The position numbers were made by a program, and so were the translations under genes. The notes below the pieces were generated by a model, which was given only the letters and a program-made list of their open reading frames with translations, did no database searches and was not told where the DNA came from. From positions 45,756 through 109,755 of the forward strand of contig NMRA01000336.1 in assembly GCA_002633005.1 (NCBI GenBank): a stretch of 64,000 nucleotides of DNA. The letters run 5' to 3'. The stretch is from Phoronis australis (Eukaryota > Phoronida > Phoronidae). Within the stretch, counting starts at the first letter, position 1, and each line of letters starts with the position of its first letter. This document shows, one piece after another, positions 44,201 to 55,300 of the stretch.

Positions 44201-46604
44201 CAGTCACGTTTTTGATAAAATTAGTTTCGCTATCGGATTTGTCTATATATCATGAGACGAACAGAAGTAATCACAGACAACGAAAGTGAGGGTACAAGAC
44301 AAAGAGAGAGTTCTTGGTTTGATCGAGGTTTCAGATAAACTGTTTGGATGAAAGCCAATAACCCTTCTTTGATTAGACAACGATGGTTGCGATTTAAATT
44401 GTCTGTCTCATGGTCCAGTACATTGCAGTTGTTGTCAATGAACGCAGGTAGAGGGTGACAAAATTTTCGGGGAACCAATCCTTCCATGCCCAGTAGGAGC
44501 GTGAAAGCTATTTCTCATTATCTTCCAGAAGTTATGATTCATATGTTTTTGCTGCTAAGCACTAGAACAGCTGAAGGCAAAAAGCAGCATTTACCTGTTA
44601 GCTTTCAGTCACGCTTACCGTTCACAAATATGTAAACCGACGCATTTATTCCTGTTGTGTTTTCCAGAAAACACGTATATAATCCTGTGTGGTTGGCTAC
44701 TAAACCTACAATGGTGAGGTTATTCTTGAAGTCTTCTGTTTCTTCGTTGTAGATGTCTCCAGTGTCATACGTCACGAGCTGGAAAAGATTTTCACCTACA
44801 ACAGCCCTTATGTACTTTGTTTTCTTTGCTTGTACGATATACGGGGAGCAGACGGTACAGCTTTTCCAGACACTTCAACCAATGTTTACAAAAATACTCA
44901 GATCTTCCTCAAATGTATAACAAAATTAATTTTTTTTATAAATGGATGGAAAGAACTCCATCTAAATGAAAATAAGGTTTTATTAGAAATAGTATCGAAA
45001 TTTCTTTTCAATATCAATTCTCTTTGAGTGAGGAGATAAAATTATACATATGTAAAATAACTTATTTTGTATGCAAATGATTTATTAACATTTGTAATCA
45101 TAACATCAATTTTTTAATTATATATCTGTGTATAATAATTGTATATAGATTTCTTTGTATTTATTTAACTACAGATACAATGTCTCATGACTCTTTTTGG
45201 GTATGTATATCTATTGTACTGAATATTTCGTAATAAACATTTAAAAAAATATATTTTAAGGTTCTGTAGGACCTTCAAAAAATGGCAAAATTTGGCTGAC
45301 TTCGAAGAATCACATTATTTTCAGAAATGACAGACCGAATTCATATGAAACTTTCAGACACCATGGTTTATGTATTGTTCTCCATTAATAATTGTTTTTA
45401 AAAGTTACCTCTTTTGCTCGATGAGCAATCACAAAATTGGAATTTTATGATTTTTATGAAAAAACTCAAAAATTCCATAACACGAAAATCGAAATGATAA
45501 ATTAGAAAACTGTAACAGCGTTTTTGAGATTTCATCTTGAACGCTCTTTACATCGAACGAACTTTTGTCACGCTATTGATACCGTTGGCTTGCTATGGAT
45601 GTTCCTTCCTTTTTGTTAAATTTTACTAAAAAGACATGTTCACGTAATCCAAATAATAGTAGATTGGAGTAAAGTCAAATATTACAGGCTTTTTACTTTC
45701 AAAAATATATATGCTTCTATTCAGTTAAAATCTACATAAATTCGGCTAAAAACACCGACAAGGTGAAAAGGTCCTGCATAACCTTATGATAAAAGATATT
45801 CGTCCAGTATTGCGTGCAGAGCTGATTAGTTAGTCAAGAAGAAATGTCGATAACAATTTAATATAAATTTGTTCAAATTTACCTGTACAGAAGGAAGTTT
45901 CCACTGGAGAGTTTTGCTTCCAGTACAGGCAAGGTCCACAGTTGATCCTACGCCCACGTCTACATAGGGGTAACCGTTCTCATCTGCTTGCTTTGCACTT
46001 CCCAGCACGACAAGTTTTGGCTCCATAGGCTCTGAAATAAATTAGCAGTTAATGAACGTGGGAATGAAATCAGTTGAGATGGTGTCTTGCCAGATACTTT
46101 TTGTGACCCAAATTTACCACACAATTTATACTTTTCGCAGTTAGCCTGGAGTACTAATACCAGGAAAATATCAGGAAAGAAATCCAAGCCGGGATAGCTC
46201 AATTCTTAATATGTTGATGAAGACGTTGACTAGAAAGCTTAAGCTTTAGAACTCTCACTGCGACACGTGATTATGGAAGCAGCTGAAATTGGTGAAAGTG
46301 ATATAAACGATATCGTCACTGAGGCCGTAAAAATCCATCAAGCTCTCATGTGGCCCGCTATTATAAAAGTACTGAGGGAGCAATTAGCCCAGCTTGCACT
46401 AGTGCAGATGAATAATATCTAGAGGCTAGGTTATAAGAGAAGGACGAGGAAATCAATAATCTCATACTGATAATTGTTCAAACTTAGTTGATACCTTAAA
46501 ACAATACTCGCGACGTAAAACGTGACAAATTTCGGTGAACCTGCCAGTGAAAGTAAAAGCGAAACAGACAAGAAAATTATCGACCTTGGAACGTAACTGG
46601 GCAT
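35115..46604 (-). CDS. Receptor A: VEGFR/PDGFR-class Ig ectodomain with transmembrane end and no kinase
   Basis: Exons from 5' to 3' are signal peptide (46604-46541), D1 (46031-45883 and 44823-44619), D2 (42821-42543), a second D2-like unit (41981-41867 and the first part of 41577-41323), D3 (rest of 41577-41323, and 39825-39639), D4 (38631-38460 and 37032-36905), and a transmembrane exon with stop (35263-35115). Phases agree (1,0,1,1,?,0,1,2,1) except around the D2-like unit. D2 has the compact 'VILPCLVTSS' start and a GV-I-I stretch typical of VEGFR/PDGFR D2. D4 lacks both core cysteines, as in KIT, PDGFR and VEGFR. The product would be a ~560-residue cell-surface protein with an eight-residue tail, probably a decoy or co-receptor for PDGF/VEGF-like ligands (inference). 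Splicing is predicted by eye only. The 5' exon is the least certain. Confidence 0.6.
35882..36053. mobile_element. MITE-like element with ~40-bp terminal inverted repeats
   Basis: 'taaaacaattatggatcaac' on the left is mirrored by 'gttgatccgttataattgtt' on the right, with TATATA at both outer ends. It is 170 bp with no coding content and sits in the last intron of receptor A. Confidence 0.6.
36571..36678. repeat. Local 64-bp tandem duplication
   Basis: 'acctcttgacatatattta' with ~20 bp of flank occurs twice, 64 bp apart, in the receptor A intron. Confidence 0.6.
36905..37032 (-). CDS. Receptor A exon: second half of Ig domain 4
   Basis: This 128-nt exon (phase 2 in, phase 1 out) has acceptor 'tttttaattgtag' and donor GAAG|GTGACT. 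It encodes TRAILTISRPVPEDEGLYEL and HAVAGTKSQHTAVNVIFE. The usual D-x-G-x-Y-x-C motif reads DEGLYEL: the F-strand cysteine is absent. The matching exon of receptor B (49218-49345) has the same length and phases. Confidence 0.75.
38460..38631 (-). CDS. Receptor A exon: first half of Ig domain 4
   Basis: This 172-nt exon (phase 1 in, phase 2 out) has acceptor 'tatgtgaacag' and donor AAAG|GTAGGT. It encodes VKLMVDM in place of a cysteine-bearing B strand and FKWRK with the core tryptophan. Joined to the next exon it makes an Ig fold with no core disulfide, the hallmark of D4 in type III/V receptor tyrosine kinases. Confidence 0.75.
38854..38909. repeat. 28-bp tandem duplication
   Basis: 'agctcgaaagtgatgatgt' with flanks is present twice in direct tandem, with one substitution between copies. 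Confidence 0.7.
39639..39825 (-). CDS. Receptor A exon: second half of Ig domain 3
   Basis: This 187-nt exon (phase 0 in, phase 1 out) has acceptor 'tttgtattag' and donor CAAA|GTAAGG. It encodes ENQLKISGVQKEDGGSYKCT, a clear L-x-I...D-x-G-x-Y-x-C E-F strand motif, followed by a basic G strand. With the preceding exon it completes a canonical I-set domain. Confidence 0.8.
39826..41322. other. Intron of receptor A, nothing else recognised
   Basis: AT-rich; no exon, RNA gene or clear inverted repeat was found. Confidence 0.4.
41323..41577 (-). CDS. Receptor A exon: end of a D2-like unit and first half of Ig domain 3
   Basis: This 255-nt exon (phase 0 both ends) has acceptor 'catgtatcattag' and a strong donor AAG|GTACGT. 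The first ~35 codons (DEGFRSKIP ... ALSDMKVLTVG) align with the second half of a VEGFR/PDGFR D2, with Phe where the cysteine should be. The rest (GTNVVLTCSVHVNEMESVSL then TW) is the B-C region of D3. Confidence 0.75.
41867..41981 (-). pseudogene. Receptor A: D2-like exon with a one-base frame disruption
   Basis: Acceptor 'tatttttgggag' and phase 1 match the preceding D2 exon. It reads D-PPEFVVKAPPQRIIAGIAK, then meets TAG at 41916-41914. One base out of frame, the same exon reads 'MTSCTLTQPNPKTRLCYI', with two cysteines 12 apart as in VEGFR D2, and ends at an A|GTGAGT donor. A surplus A in an AAA run would explain the break. Either a sequencing indel, a true frameshift or an unused exon is possible. 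The phase to the next known exon also does not fit, so a small exon may be missing. Confidence 0.45.
42061..42400. mobile_element. tRNA-derived SINE-like element inside a 116-bp-arm inverted repeat
   Basis: The left arm (42061-42176, 'gacgtttcggtcgg ... catcatggtgtga') and the right arm (42285-42400) are reverse complements at ~90%. The ~108-bp centre has a tRNA-like pol III promoter. Transcription from it would run into the right arm only, while read-through of the whole element would give a long hairpin. It lies in a receptor A intron. Confidence 0.7.
42185..42262 (+). ncRNA. tRNA-Leu-like pol III promoter (A and B boxes)
   Basis: An A-box-like 'tgtagtggttaaagtgg' (42194-42210) is followed ~35 nt later by a perfect B box GGTTCAAATCC (42245-42255), with an anticodon-loop-like 'gattcaaaatatc' between. 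Stems are too degraded for a functional tRNA, so this is the head of a SINE. Confidence 0.6.
42543..42821 (-). CDS. Receptor A exon: complete Ig domain 2
   Basis: This 279-nt exon (phase 1 both ends) has acceptor 'tattttgtctttcag' and donor GCAG|GTAGTA. It encodes DDYVILPCLVTSSRVNVVVL, then GENVYYRKQEGVII, and GEKVCLATS. The B-strand IPC/LPC-L-V-T form, short C strand and R-K-x-G-x-I-I stretch are the pattern of domain 2 in VEGFR and PDGFR, the main ligand-binding domain together with D3. This exon is the best single clue to the family. Confidence 0.78.
44619..44823 (-). CDS. Receptor A exon: second half of Ig domain 1
   Basis: It ends at AACG|GTAAGC in phase 1 and encodes NNLTIVGLVANHTGLYTCFL then 'SVYIFVN', a clear E-F-G strand set with N-glycosylation sites. 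I chose the acceptor at gcaaag|AAAACA because it gives phase 0, matching the previous exon. The better-looking ctgttgtag|GTGAAA (start 44795) would need phase 1. Confidence 0.68.
45258..45785. mobile_element. MITE-like element with 18-bp terminal inverted repeats
   Basis: AAGGTTCTGTAGGACCTT at the left is matched by AAGGTCCTGCATAACCTT at the right (16 of 18 as inverted repeats). It is 528 bp, AT-rich and non-coding, in an intron. Confidence 0.5.
45883..46031 (-). CDS. Receptor A exon: first half of Ig domain 1
   Basis: This 149-nt exon (phase 1 in, phase 0 out) has acceptor 'ctaatttatttcag' and donor CAG|GTAAAT. It encodes EPKLVVLGSAKQADENGYPY, then VGVGSTVDLACTGSKTLQW with the B-strand cysteine and core tryptophan, and ends KLPSVQ. 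This is the membrane-distal domain of block A. Confidence 0.75.
46273..46422 (+). CDS. Small open frame of 49 codons, unrecognised
   Basis: ATG at 46273 opens a 49-codon frame to TAG. It starts MEAAEIGESDINDIVTEAVK and continues with an amphipathic stretch 'LREQLAQLALVQ'. Composition is protein-like and acidic then leucine-rich. The start context is poor, there is no homolog I know, and it lies antisense in receptor A intron 1. It may be a transposon remnant or chance. Confidence 0.2.
   Translation: MEAAEIGESDINDIVTEAVKIHQALMWPAIIKVLREQLAQLALVQMNNI
46541..46604 (-). CDS. Receptor A candidate first exon: signal peptide
   Basis: ATG at 46604-46602 opens 21 codons with a basic start (MPSYVPRS), a hydrophobic core (IIFLSVSLLLSLA) and a small-residue end, then G|GTTCAC. 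The end phase (1) matches the D1 exon. The donor is non-ideal (GTTCAC), so the exon is plausible but not firm. If it is not used, block A may be spliced directly to block B. Confidence 0.45.
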
Positions 46605-49217
46605 AAACACAGACCAAAAAGTCGCATGTCTCACTGCATAGACTGTGACCTGAGCGCAAAATCGCAAAGCAGAGTAATTATATGCAAATTTATATCGTAC
46701 AGTACAGCACAACAAAACACAAATTTAGGGGCGACGATATGTGTATAGTGCAACAATATATGCTGCCACATTGCGATGGCACAAATCATTGTCCCTAAAA
46801 GCACCTATAATTAGCGAAATTGCTTGACTGACTGTGTACGTGCAACCTTACGCGATACTGATGCTAGGCATAGGTAAAGGTATAGGCAAATCCTAACTTC
46901 CACGAAGGACTCTCCCGGGAGACGAGCTGGATGTTCCAGGGGGTCTGAATGAGGAAACAGGGTTCGAGTAGGGGAATTACCGAAAGCCTGGAGTAAAACA
47001 TATTTTTAGCATCCCAAAGATTCATGCTTGCGAAGTCAATGTTACTGCAAACGACGCTGGCGTCAGACGTAATTATCACCAACCATCCCGAATCTGTCCC
47101 GTTCAAAGTGCCACAACTTCATTTTTTCCAATTTGCCGATACTCTCTCAGACTCTGGATCCGCCTATGTGCCATAATTCCTGATATGCAGACACATTGTG
47201 AGGAGAACACAATTTTTCGGTTTTCATGACACATATTGTCGTACCTGACAACTCGCCTGGGCGACAATATGTGCCAATGTGATACTAAGACCCGTATTTT
47301 ACTCTAGTTTGAATTTAAATGCTCCAAACCATTGTGCGTAGCATAAACGAACTTCAAGGACTTCATAAAGCGAGCCTCGGTTTGGCTGATTTATATGCAT
47401 AGTTTTTTACAAAGTTCTGTAAACATACTTCTGCATGCTTTTTTCAATAGGAATAGGCTATTGTTCGTCAACCATCTTGTGCCCGGGTGTTTCGATCTTT
47501 GCGTGAATTTCTTCCTATCACATTTAATTCTTTATTTTACAATTTCTTTTTATCCTTTTTATCAACTGTGCGTGTTTTTATGTCGTATAGAAGAAAAGTG
47601 TTTATTTGCCACCTGTATATCTGCAGCAGGTATTCTGTGCGTGGAACAACTAAAGAGTCGTATATACATCGTTGGAGTAATCAAAGTTACGTGTATTTAA
47701 ATCATGTGCTCCTTTATCTCAACAACTGTAACATAAGCCAACAAGTAAGTGGTGAGCGGGACTTTGGCTACAGACTACAATTTCGGGATGCAATAACCAT
47801 TATTAATGCCAAGAAAGATTCAAATACAACCAAAGTACTAAATACAATTGATGCAAACTGTACACGTCACTGAGGAGAAATTACACTCAGTCACTCATTC
47901 ATTTTCACATGTGAAGTCCTAAGCATAAAAAATAATATATCCAATAAAATATTTTCGATAACTATCGACGGCACAGTACTAGACCAGGTAAACGTTTCAG
48001 CATACCTTTCTTAGTTTCACTATCTTACGGTCGAACAATGCCTAAATCTTCAATAATCTCATGTATCACTACGTGCAACACCTTCCAAGAATGTAATAAT
48101 TAAGTCATCATTAAAGGTAGTCCACTTGGGCGCAATACTTCGGCGAAAAACGAATATCATTCCTCTTACTGGCTTTAATCATATATCCTATTCAAAGGAA
48201 ATTTGTTTGCACAGACCCCAGTTAAATTCAGGCACAATTTTCAAAACATGTCTCTCGGCTGTGGATTTGTCCAAATGAGTTTTCATTAATTTTATTTATT
48301 GCACATTTATGCAATCCATTGTTGCAACACATACATGTACACACATTCAGGCAGGTGTGCGTAATGCCGGAGTGTGTTGTCACAATGTCAGAATATTGGG
48401 TCACCTCTCACTCTAGATTCCACGGCGAAAGACCTTCTTTGAAATCATTTTGCTGCTTGTTCCGCCCATGGTTAAACACATACTTTTCCATAAGAACATT
48501 TCACTGTCATTTTTGATGTTTCAAAGACTACAATTGTACTATTATGTTCAATTGCACCAATCTACTGCAGAATTTTGCATGTAAGCACACGTGCCTTAAG
48601 TTCACTTACAGACCCAGCTTCTGTCTCCTGAACATGAGCATGTTTTAAAGTGGGCGTTTTGTGTGTAATTTGTCCACTTGTGCACATTTAATCACAAAGT
48701 TAATGAGAATAGAATACGCGTCTACGTTTTCGTAGTTGGGATAGTCAAAGTTTCCTCACATGCTATTTCATAAGTTGCCCCACATTTTTTACACAAGTGG
48801 TTCACATCCTGTGGTATGGGTGTAAAATAGCACATTCGACGTTTCGACAGGGCAATGATTCCACCTTCTATGCAATGCATAAACAGTGTATCCAATAAGA
48901 CAGCGTGTACAATGACGGGTATGGAAAAACTGTTTCATGGCATCTTTGCCTTTTGACATCACATGAACCACTATTCTTCATTTCAAAAGGACTTGCCACA
49001 GTCAGGGGCGCTTTTTCGTAATGCAATAGATGCATTGAGAAATGTGTGAAATTCCTCGAAGCGTGTGTGATTTTTCCCAATGTTTGCCCTACTAGTTGGG
49101 AAATAAACCCAACTCGATAGTGTACCTTTCAGCCAAAATAATCTCTTCTACAATGTAAAGGAATGCACGTCGAATGTAAGGCAGATAGCACACTAATGCG
49201 ATAAAGAAAACAATTAC
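46605..49217. other. Spacer between receptor blocks B and A; no exon recognised
   Basis: If A and B are separate genes, the transmembrane exon of B should lie here. I found no acceptor followed by a phase-1 hydrophobic helix. A plus-strand frame at 47487-47873 looks like chance. Confidence 0.4.
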
Positions 49218-49345
49218 CGTCGTATTGTAATGTGACTTCTGCTTCTCCAATATACACAAGTTTGTGCGTTGCAACAAATATATAGCCGCCTGCGTCGTGT
49301 TCGGTTAGCCCAGAAATAATTAGCCGAAATGTTTTGCCGTCATTT
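49218..49345 (-). CDS. Receptor B exon: second half of Ig domain 4
   Basis: This 128-nt exon (phase 2 in, phase 1 out) has acceptor 'catttttgcag' and donor GACG|GTAATT. It encodes KTFRLIISGLTEHDAGGYIF, where Phe replaces the F-strand cysteine after D-x-G-x-Y, and ends EAEVTLQYD. Confidence 0.72.
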
Positions 49346-52300
49346 CTGCAAAAATGCAAATTGTAGTTGACTTGCCGAGAGGGTTTCATTTCTAAAAGAG
49401 AGTGGTACGAGCAGAAAATCTGGTAATCCAGGTAATCTGGTCAAAATATGCGATGGAGCTTGATTTTCCAATATGAAGCTTAAAATACCGATGGGAAGGA
49501 CGAACCACCTTCTGGTGCAAAGGAGGGACTCAAAACGCGAAGAAAGAACGAGAAATGCAACGACGAAGTAATGATGGGAAGGAGGAGGCTGTGAAAGGAA
49601 TGCATTTGTTTTTGAGCACGCCATTTAAAGTGGCACAGAAAGCGAAAAACAAAGTAAACTCCATTATGGTTCTCTGCCGGTGAATCCGAAGTCGATCTGT
49701 TCGCCAAGCAATTTTGTTCGTAAAGATTTTTAAATTTCTGTTGATGCCAAATTGTTTTTCCTTTAAATTGATGAAGATCATAATTCATCCAGGTCCATGT
49801 ATATAGGACTAATAATGAATTTTCTCAACAAGACGTATCTTGTTGAAAACTTGAAGTTGCAGGGCTCTCACCTGTCATCTTCTATGGAAGATTATTGACT
49901 GGCGGTCTCAGGTCTCCCAGCCATGGACATCACAGTATTAAGATGTCTATGCTCCCCGCTTTTCCCGTGGAACTGTGCCAGCTTGACCACTGTTGGACAG
50001 TAAGTGCAGTGCCCTATGCCAGGTCTTGGACATGTTAAGTCTCGCTCCATCAGACTGGTTCTAGGAGTGATTTTTTAACCGAGATCCAAAGGTCTTTATA
50101 CCACGCTCAAACCAGTTATTCTCGATCCTAGACAAGGAAAACAATGGTTTGAGTGCGGTGTCAAATAGGCCTTTTGGATATCGGACAAACCTTCCCTAAA
50201 CCATTCTGGTGGAGTGAGATTTAACCTGTCTAAAACCTGGCTGAAGGCATTGGAATTATCATACAACAGAGGTCGCAACCTCCCATTAGTTGGAATTAAA
50301 ACCCATTCTTCGCGATCTCATCCGCCACCCTTCGGCTGTCCGAGCTTGGTATGGATCATCAAGTCTATACAAAGATGATTTGCGTTGTGTGTAATCTGAA
50401 CAAAGCCAATGGTTTTCAGAGCTCTGTATGTTTGATTCTGCTTACAAACACGAACGCTAATGATAGTAACCGCCTAACCGGTCATTTCTAGTTGAGGTTG
50501 ACCTTTCACTAGGGATTGGTGGATTGGTTACTAAGGACGTGGACAACTCGGGAGAGGGTATTGTTTCAGGTGTGCATCGTCTTGCATGACTAGTTAGGTG
50601 TCCTGGCATAGTCTCGTTGAGTGGGTATATGGACAAGATGAATACGGGGAGGTTCATCATTCGGATATCCATTTTCGGTCAACCAGGTATTGCGTTTCAT
50701 TTGAATTGTGAATGCGAGGAGGCGCCTTCACGCGTTAACTTGCCATTTGGTCGATAACTCAAAAAGATGACGGCACAAAGCTACGCACGACTTCGAATGC
50801 TTCAAACTACCTTACCTGACTTGATGCTTCACACCATCGTTGCTAAGTTCATAGCCATTCAAAAACCACTTCCCGATGATCGATGCAGGGGGTGTCTGGT
50901 CATAGAATACTACCAATTCTCTTATTCGCGAGCCCCAACCGAAGTTGATTATTGGTTTGTCCACGCGCAGCGTAATGCTAGGCATTTCTGCAGCAAGCCG
51001 GAATGAAGACAATTGAATCATACAGTCGTGTTTATTTCAAAAATGTATGAATGAATGTAAGTTTTGAGTGATCCAGTTGAGAGAGATTTTTTTCATTTTT
51101 AAATAATATAAAAGCAAGCAATGTTATATGACTGGGTAGCCAACAAAAACACGGGCCGCTGATTGCTGACCACCGAGCAACAATAAATTAAATAGAAATT
51201 AACAATGAAGAAGAGCAATACAGATAACTACACGAAAAGTACATCTACAATGAAATAAAATACAATGCATTTTCCAAAAAACGTTAATTAAATGTATTTC
51301 ACAAAGAGTTAACTTAAAACACAGAGACTATTGATACAAGGGAAACGACACGGTTAAAAAACATACGACTAAGATGTAAGACAGGTGATCACGGTTACTT
51401 AAATTAGAACACGCATACCAATGTAGAACGTTACACCGAGAGTTGTAGATTACATATTAAAAATGCAATTTTCCAAATACATGGAGAACCCTTTAAGCTA
51501 TCCGTATCGATTTTGTCTGTTGTAAATCAATAAGTGAGGATTGAATAATACTGCAACTTGCTTTAAAATGACGCGACGTTGCGGCCCTGTCACAGGGTCG
51601 TGGGGTTGGCTAACTGAAGGAGTGGGTTGGTCTCTTCTAAGCCTGTCGACACTCCCAACGCCACCGGCTAGTTCATGTGAAAGACCTAGTTCTTACGAAT
51701 CATAAATCCTCAGTTGTGTACGAGATTAAGATTGCAGCACGGAATCTTGTGGGCCCGGGGAAAGTTTTGTAGGTGAGTCCAAACAGGCACTGAAGAGCAA
51801 ACTTTACGATAATCGTCGCCCCAGTTATAGAGATACATATGATTCTGCGGTTCTCACTCACCACTGATTCTGGACAGCCAGTGAAACTGACTAGCTCAGG
51901 AGAGATGTGAAGGAGGCGCTATATAAGCATATTGGACAACCAGCTCTCAACAAACATGGTGGACTCCGTCACAATCCATCTCATGTGTGTCAACCAGGTT
52001 TTTAGGTGTCTCTCGAGTTGTCTATTACCTGAACCCACTCCGGCCAGTCAGTCCACCGACGGCCCTGTGATACCGCCGCAACGTCGCGTCACTAAGTTCC
52101 AGTGAAGAAATTGTTCTAATTTCACCCATTCATTTCGAAAATGGTTGGAAGTTTAGAAAATGAGTTTTGTCATTATTACATTTTTGTGGTCTGACATAGA
52201 CATTGACATAATAGACGTAAACCTCTTCCGGTGAATTGTATCAACGGGGAGCCACGCTGTCCAAGGCCGATGACTGATCGAGGTCAATATTGCTCACCTG

Positions 52301-55300
52301 AGGCAACGCAAAGCATCGTACCATAGGCGGATTTAGGGGGGCCAGGGGACCCTCTTTACCCAATTCTCCGAGGCAACATGTTGGCCCCCCTTATGGTGAT
52401 CATAGATCCGCCACTGCGTACTGTCTTTTATACATGTATAGCCAGATGTCCTATAATAATACTTGATTTTATACCAGCAAACGTTGACAAGACGTCAAAT
52501 AAAAACAATTTATTTCTCACGACTAATTGAAACACAATAATCATAATTACTTACCGTGGACCTTTAACAAAAACGGTTCAGAGGTTAGGTTGAACTCTTT
52601 GTGGGTACAAGTGTAATTACCAGTATGAGACATTTGAATCTTACGTAGACTACACTCACTAGTAGCGTTTGAGTAGTATCCATACGAACGTATAGTGTAT
52701 TGGGAAATCTGTAAAAAGTAACGAACCACTGGAACAGTAGGAAGATTACTCCATATATCTTCCAAAAGCATCCTGTGTTTTTATTACAATCAGATATGAT
52801 GAAAACTCAGTTAGAAGGCCATTGTCAGCTCTTGTTACTGCCTGATCCCTTCATTTAAGTTTCTGACTGACGATACATGCATCACATAAGTAAGAACGGT
52901 GACCTCGTCTATTTTAAAGACCACAGCACAAACGTTATCGACAAGTGAACTGGCTGCCCTGCTTCATATTATATTGACTTTCGTCACAGGTGCAAATGTA
53001 ACGAATAAAGCTTTCCTGCCATCACCTCCAAAATATAAGTTCAAACGCTTGTAAAAGTTTATGTTAAATTTATGAAGTGGTGTGAATGCCGTGTTTCGTA
53101 TGTACACACAACCGAGTAAAACATGAAACGCCCCACACCACGATCTCTTTTTGGTCAATGATTTTCACTGTAAAAAAACAATATTGTCTTACTCTGAGTT
53201 CATGTGGTCATAGTACTCATAGTGAAAGGTACTCTTAATAATATAAAGCTACAGATAACCATTGTAATCAGTGCCCAGTAATCCTTGTCCATCAGATGTA
53301 GTGTAACAGACTAATTTGATACCAATGTTAACAAAAGTCGATCAATCAGGAACCTAATTTCTTGGATTTATATTTGTTGGAAAAAAGGAAGAAAAAACGG
53401 AAAGGAAAGTTTGTGCGACCTGAGGGATAAGCGCAGTGGTAGGAGGAGGACGTTGGATGAATGCAACTGGAAGAGGAAAGCTGGCCTGTGCCGAAAAATA
53501 AGCTTCTCTGCCTATGTTACGGAGACAACTTTAAGACCAGACGTGCTGTCGTCACAGACAAGAAAAGTATAATACAAAATTTAACTATATTATACATATT
53601 AAATTTAACTTGTTAAATGCATTTGTAGTCATTATTTTGACACGTGTCATTTTTTTATTTTTGTATCAACCCTTTCGGTTTAGTTTACATAATCCATTTC
53701 TATTTATATCCTCCGGGTTCTACTTTTGTATTCATACACCTCTCTTCTCGACACGTGATTGCTCACTCATATTTCCTTGTTCAATATTGCCACCTACCTC
53801 CTTGTCTACAGGACCTCTACGTTTTTTTCTCAGTATTTTTTACACCCTACATCCCAGGTGCCTGTTTTTATTTTTCTTATTATACATTGTCTGTTACACC
53901 TTTCAGGCTTTTCTTAACTCTTTTGTTTTTGTTCCAGTACTAAGGGCACTTCTACGTACACACCGGTGGCGCCGTTTTTCCATGCTCACCTTGCAGTTTT
54001 CTATATTTCTTCAATTTACGTCATAATAGGTGACATTATTACTGGATGAGGCAATGGAGACAGAATGTCCAATGGTCAAAGTATGTTCCCCTACTGCAGT
54101 TGGTCTGTCTAGTTTCTGGTGTTCTTTGAATCTAGTTCCAAGCGACGTTTGGTTTCCCCAACATCATTGGCAAAGAACAGAATTGGTTTGCACGTAAGAC
54201 CAAATAATCCATAAAAAATCAGGACAGAGCGCTCCCTTTTGAACCGGGACCCTGGTGTACATTTACCTCCACTGTACTCTAACATACATACTAAGCGAAC
54301 GGCGGGAAACACGTCATTCATCGACAAAGGCCTGGCGGACCAGGCCGAAATGTCTGCATCCAACTAATTCGTTTCTGAGTAAGTGTTTTTTCTTATTCCA
54401 ATGCATCGAGAGACCAATGACAAACATTTTTCCCTAAATTGAACATGCCTGTACATAATTCCCTTGATAAAACATGCACTGGCTCTAAATACTATCTTTC
54501 CAGAGATTATTATTTTATGTTTAGTTATCATTTTACACTCGCATTTCTGGATCGTTATCGGTCATGATGAATGATCTTTATTTCGCTTATATATGGTCTC
54601 CTTTTTATCTCTGGGCACGGAGCTTGCGACACATCTATCGGGACATAGGTTGAACATAAATAGCTTAATTTGAAACAACTAACCAACGCTGGTCGTACAG
54701 CGCAGGTAGCCAAGCCGTGGGCTGCTTAGGCTTCGATGCTTGCTCTTCGTAATTTCTGAATTAAAATGTTTTTCATAGCCAGGCTGCTTTTCATTAATGG
54801 CGTGATAATATAGCAAAGGACTAGACAGTTGTGTCATGCCATTGGCTTAGTTTATTTGCTGTCAAATCAAACTATGTGTCATATCTACGCAAAGGACCAC
54901 CTAGGTATTCCGAAGACCATGGCGTAGGTTTTCTTGCAAGCCAAGCCACAGCCTGTTAAAAAATGTGTACAGTACCTTGCTACATATCCCGAAGGGCACG
55001 TTCCACTTGAAGCTGACATTGACCTCTTTACCGACTTCAACCGTGCAATTCAAGGTGATACTGTCGTGTACTAAATAATCACTCTGTCTGTTACCTATAA
55101 CCGGACGCTGACGTCGTACATTTTTCGCTGAAACCGTAAGATCTCGTTCAGTACATTTTACAAGCGTAATTTACAACTACAATGATACAAAAATGTTTTG
55201 ACTATTCAGGCTTGGTCATACACTTTAGTTCTTTTCTCACGTACTCCAGAATTTTATTCGTATAGTCAAATTTTGCCCGTTCTTTGTGAAACAAGCCATC

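Noticed and set aside
47487-47873. Plus-strand 128-codon frame in the spacer between receptor blocks
   Set aside because: No recognisable motif, poor start context, low-complexity start; most likely chance.
53610-54026. Plus-strand hydrophobic frames in the receptor B intron
   Set aside because: They come from a pyrimidine-rich tract and show no domain pattern.
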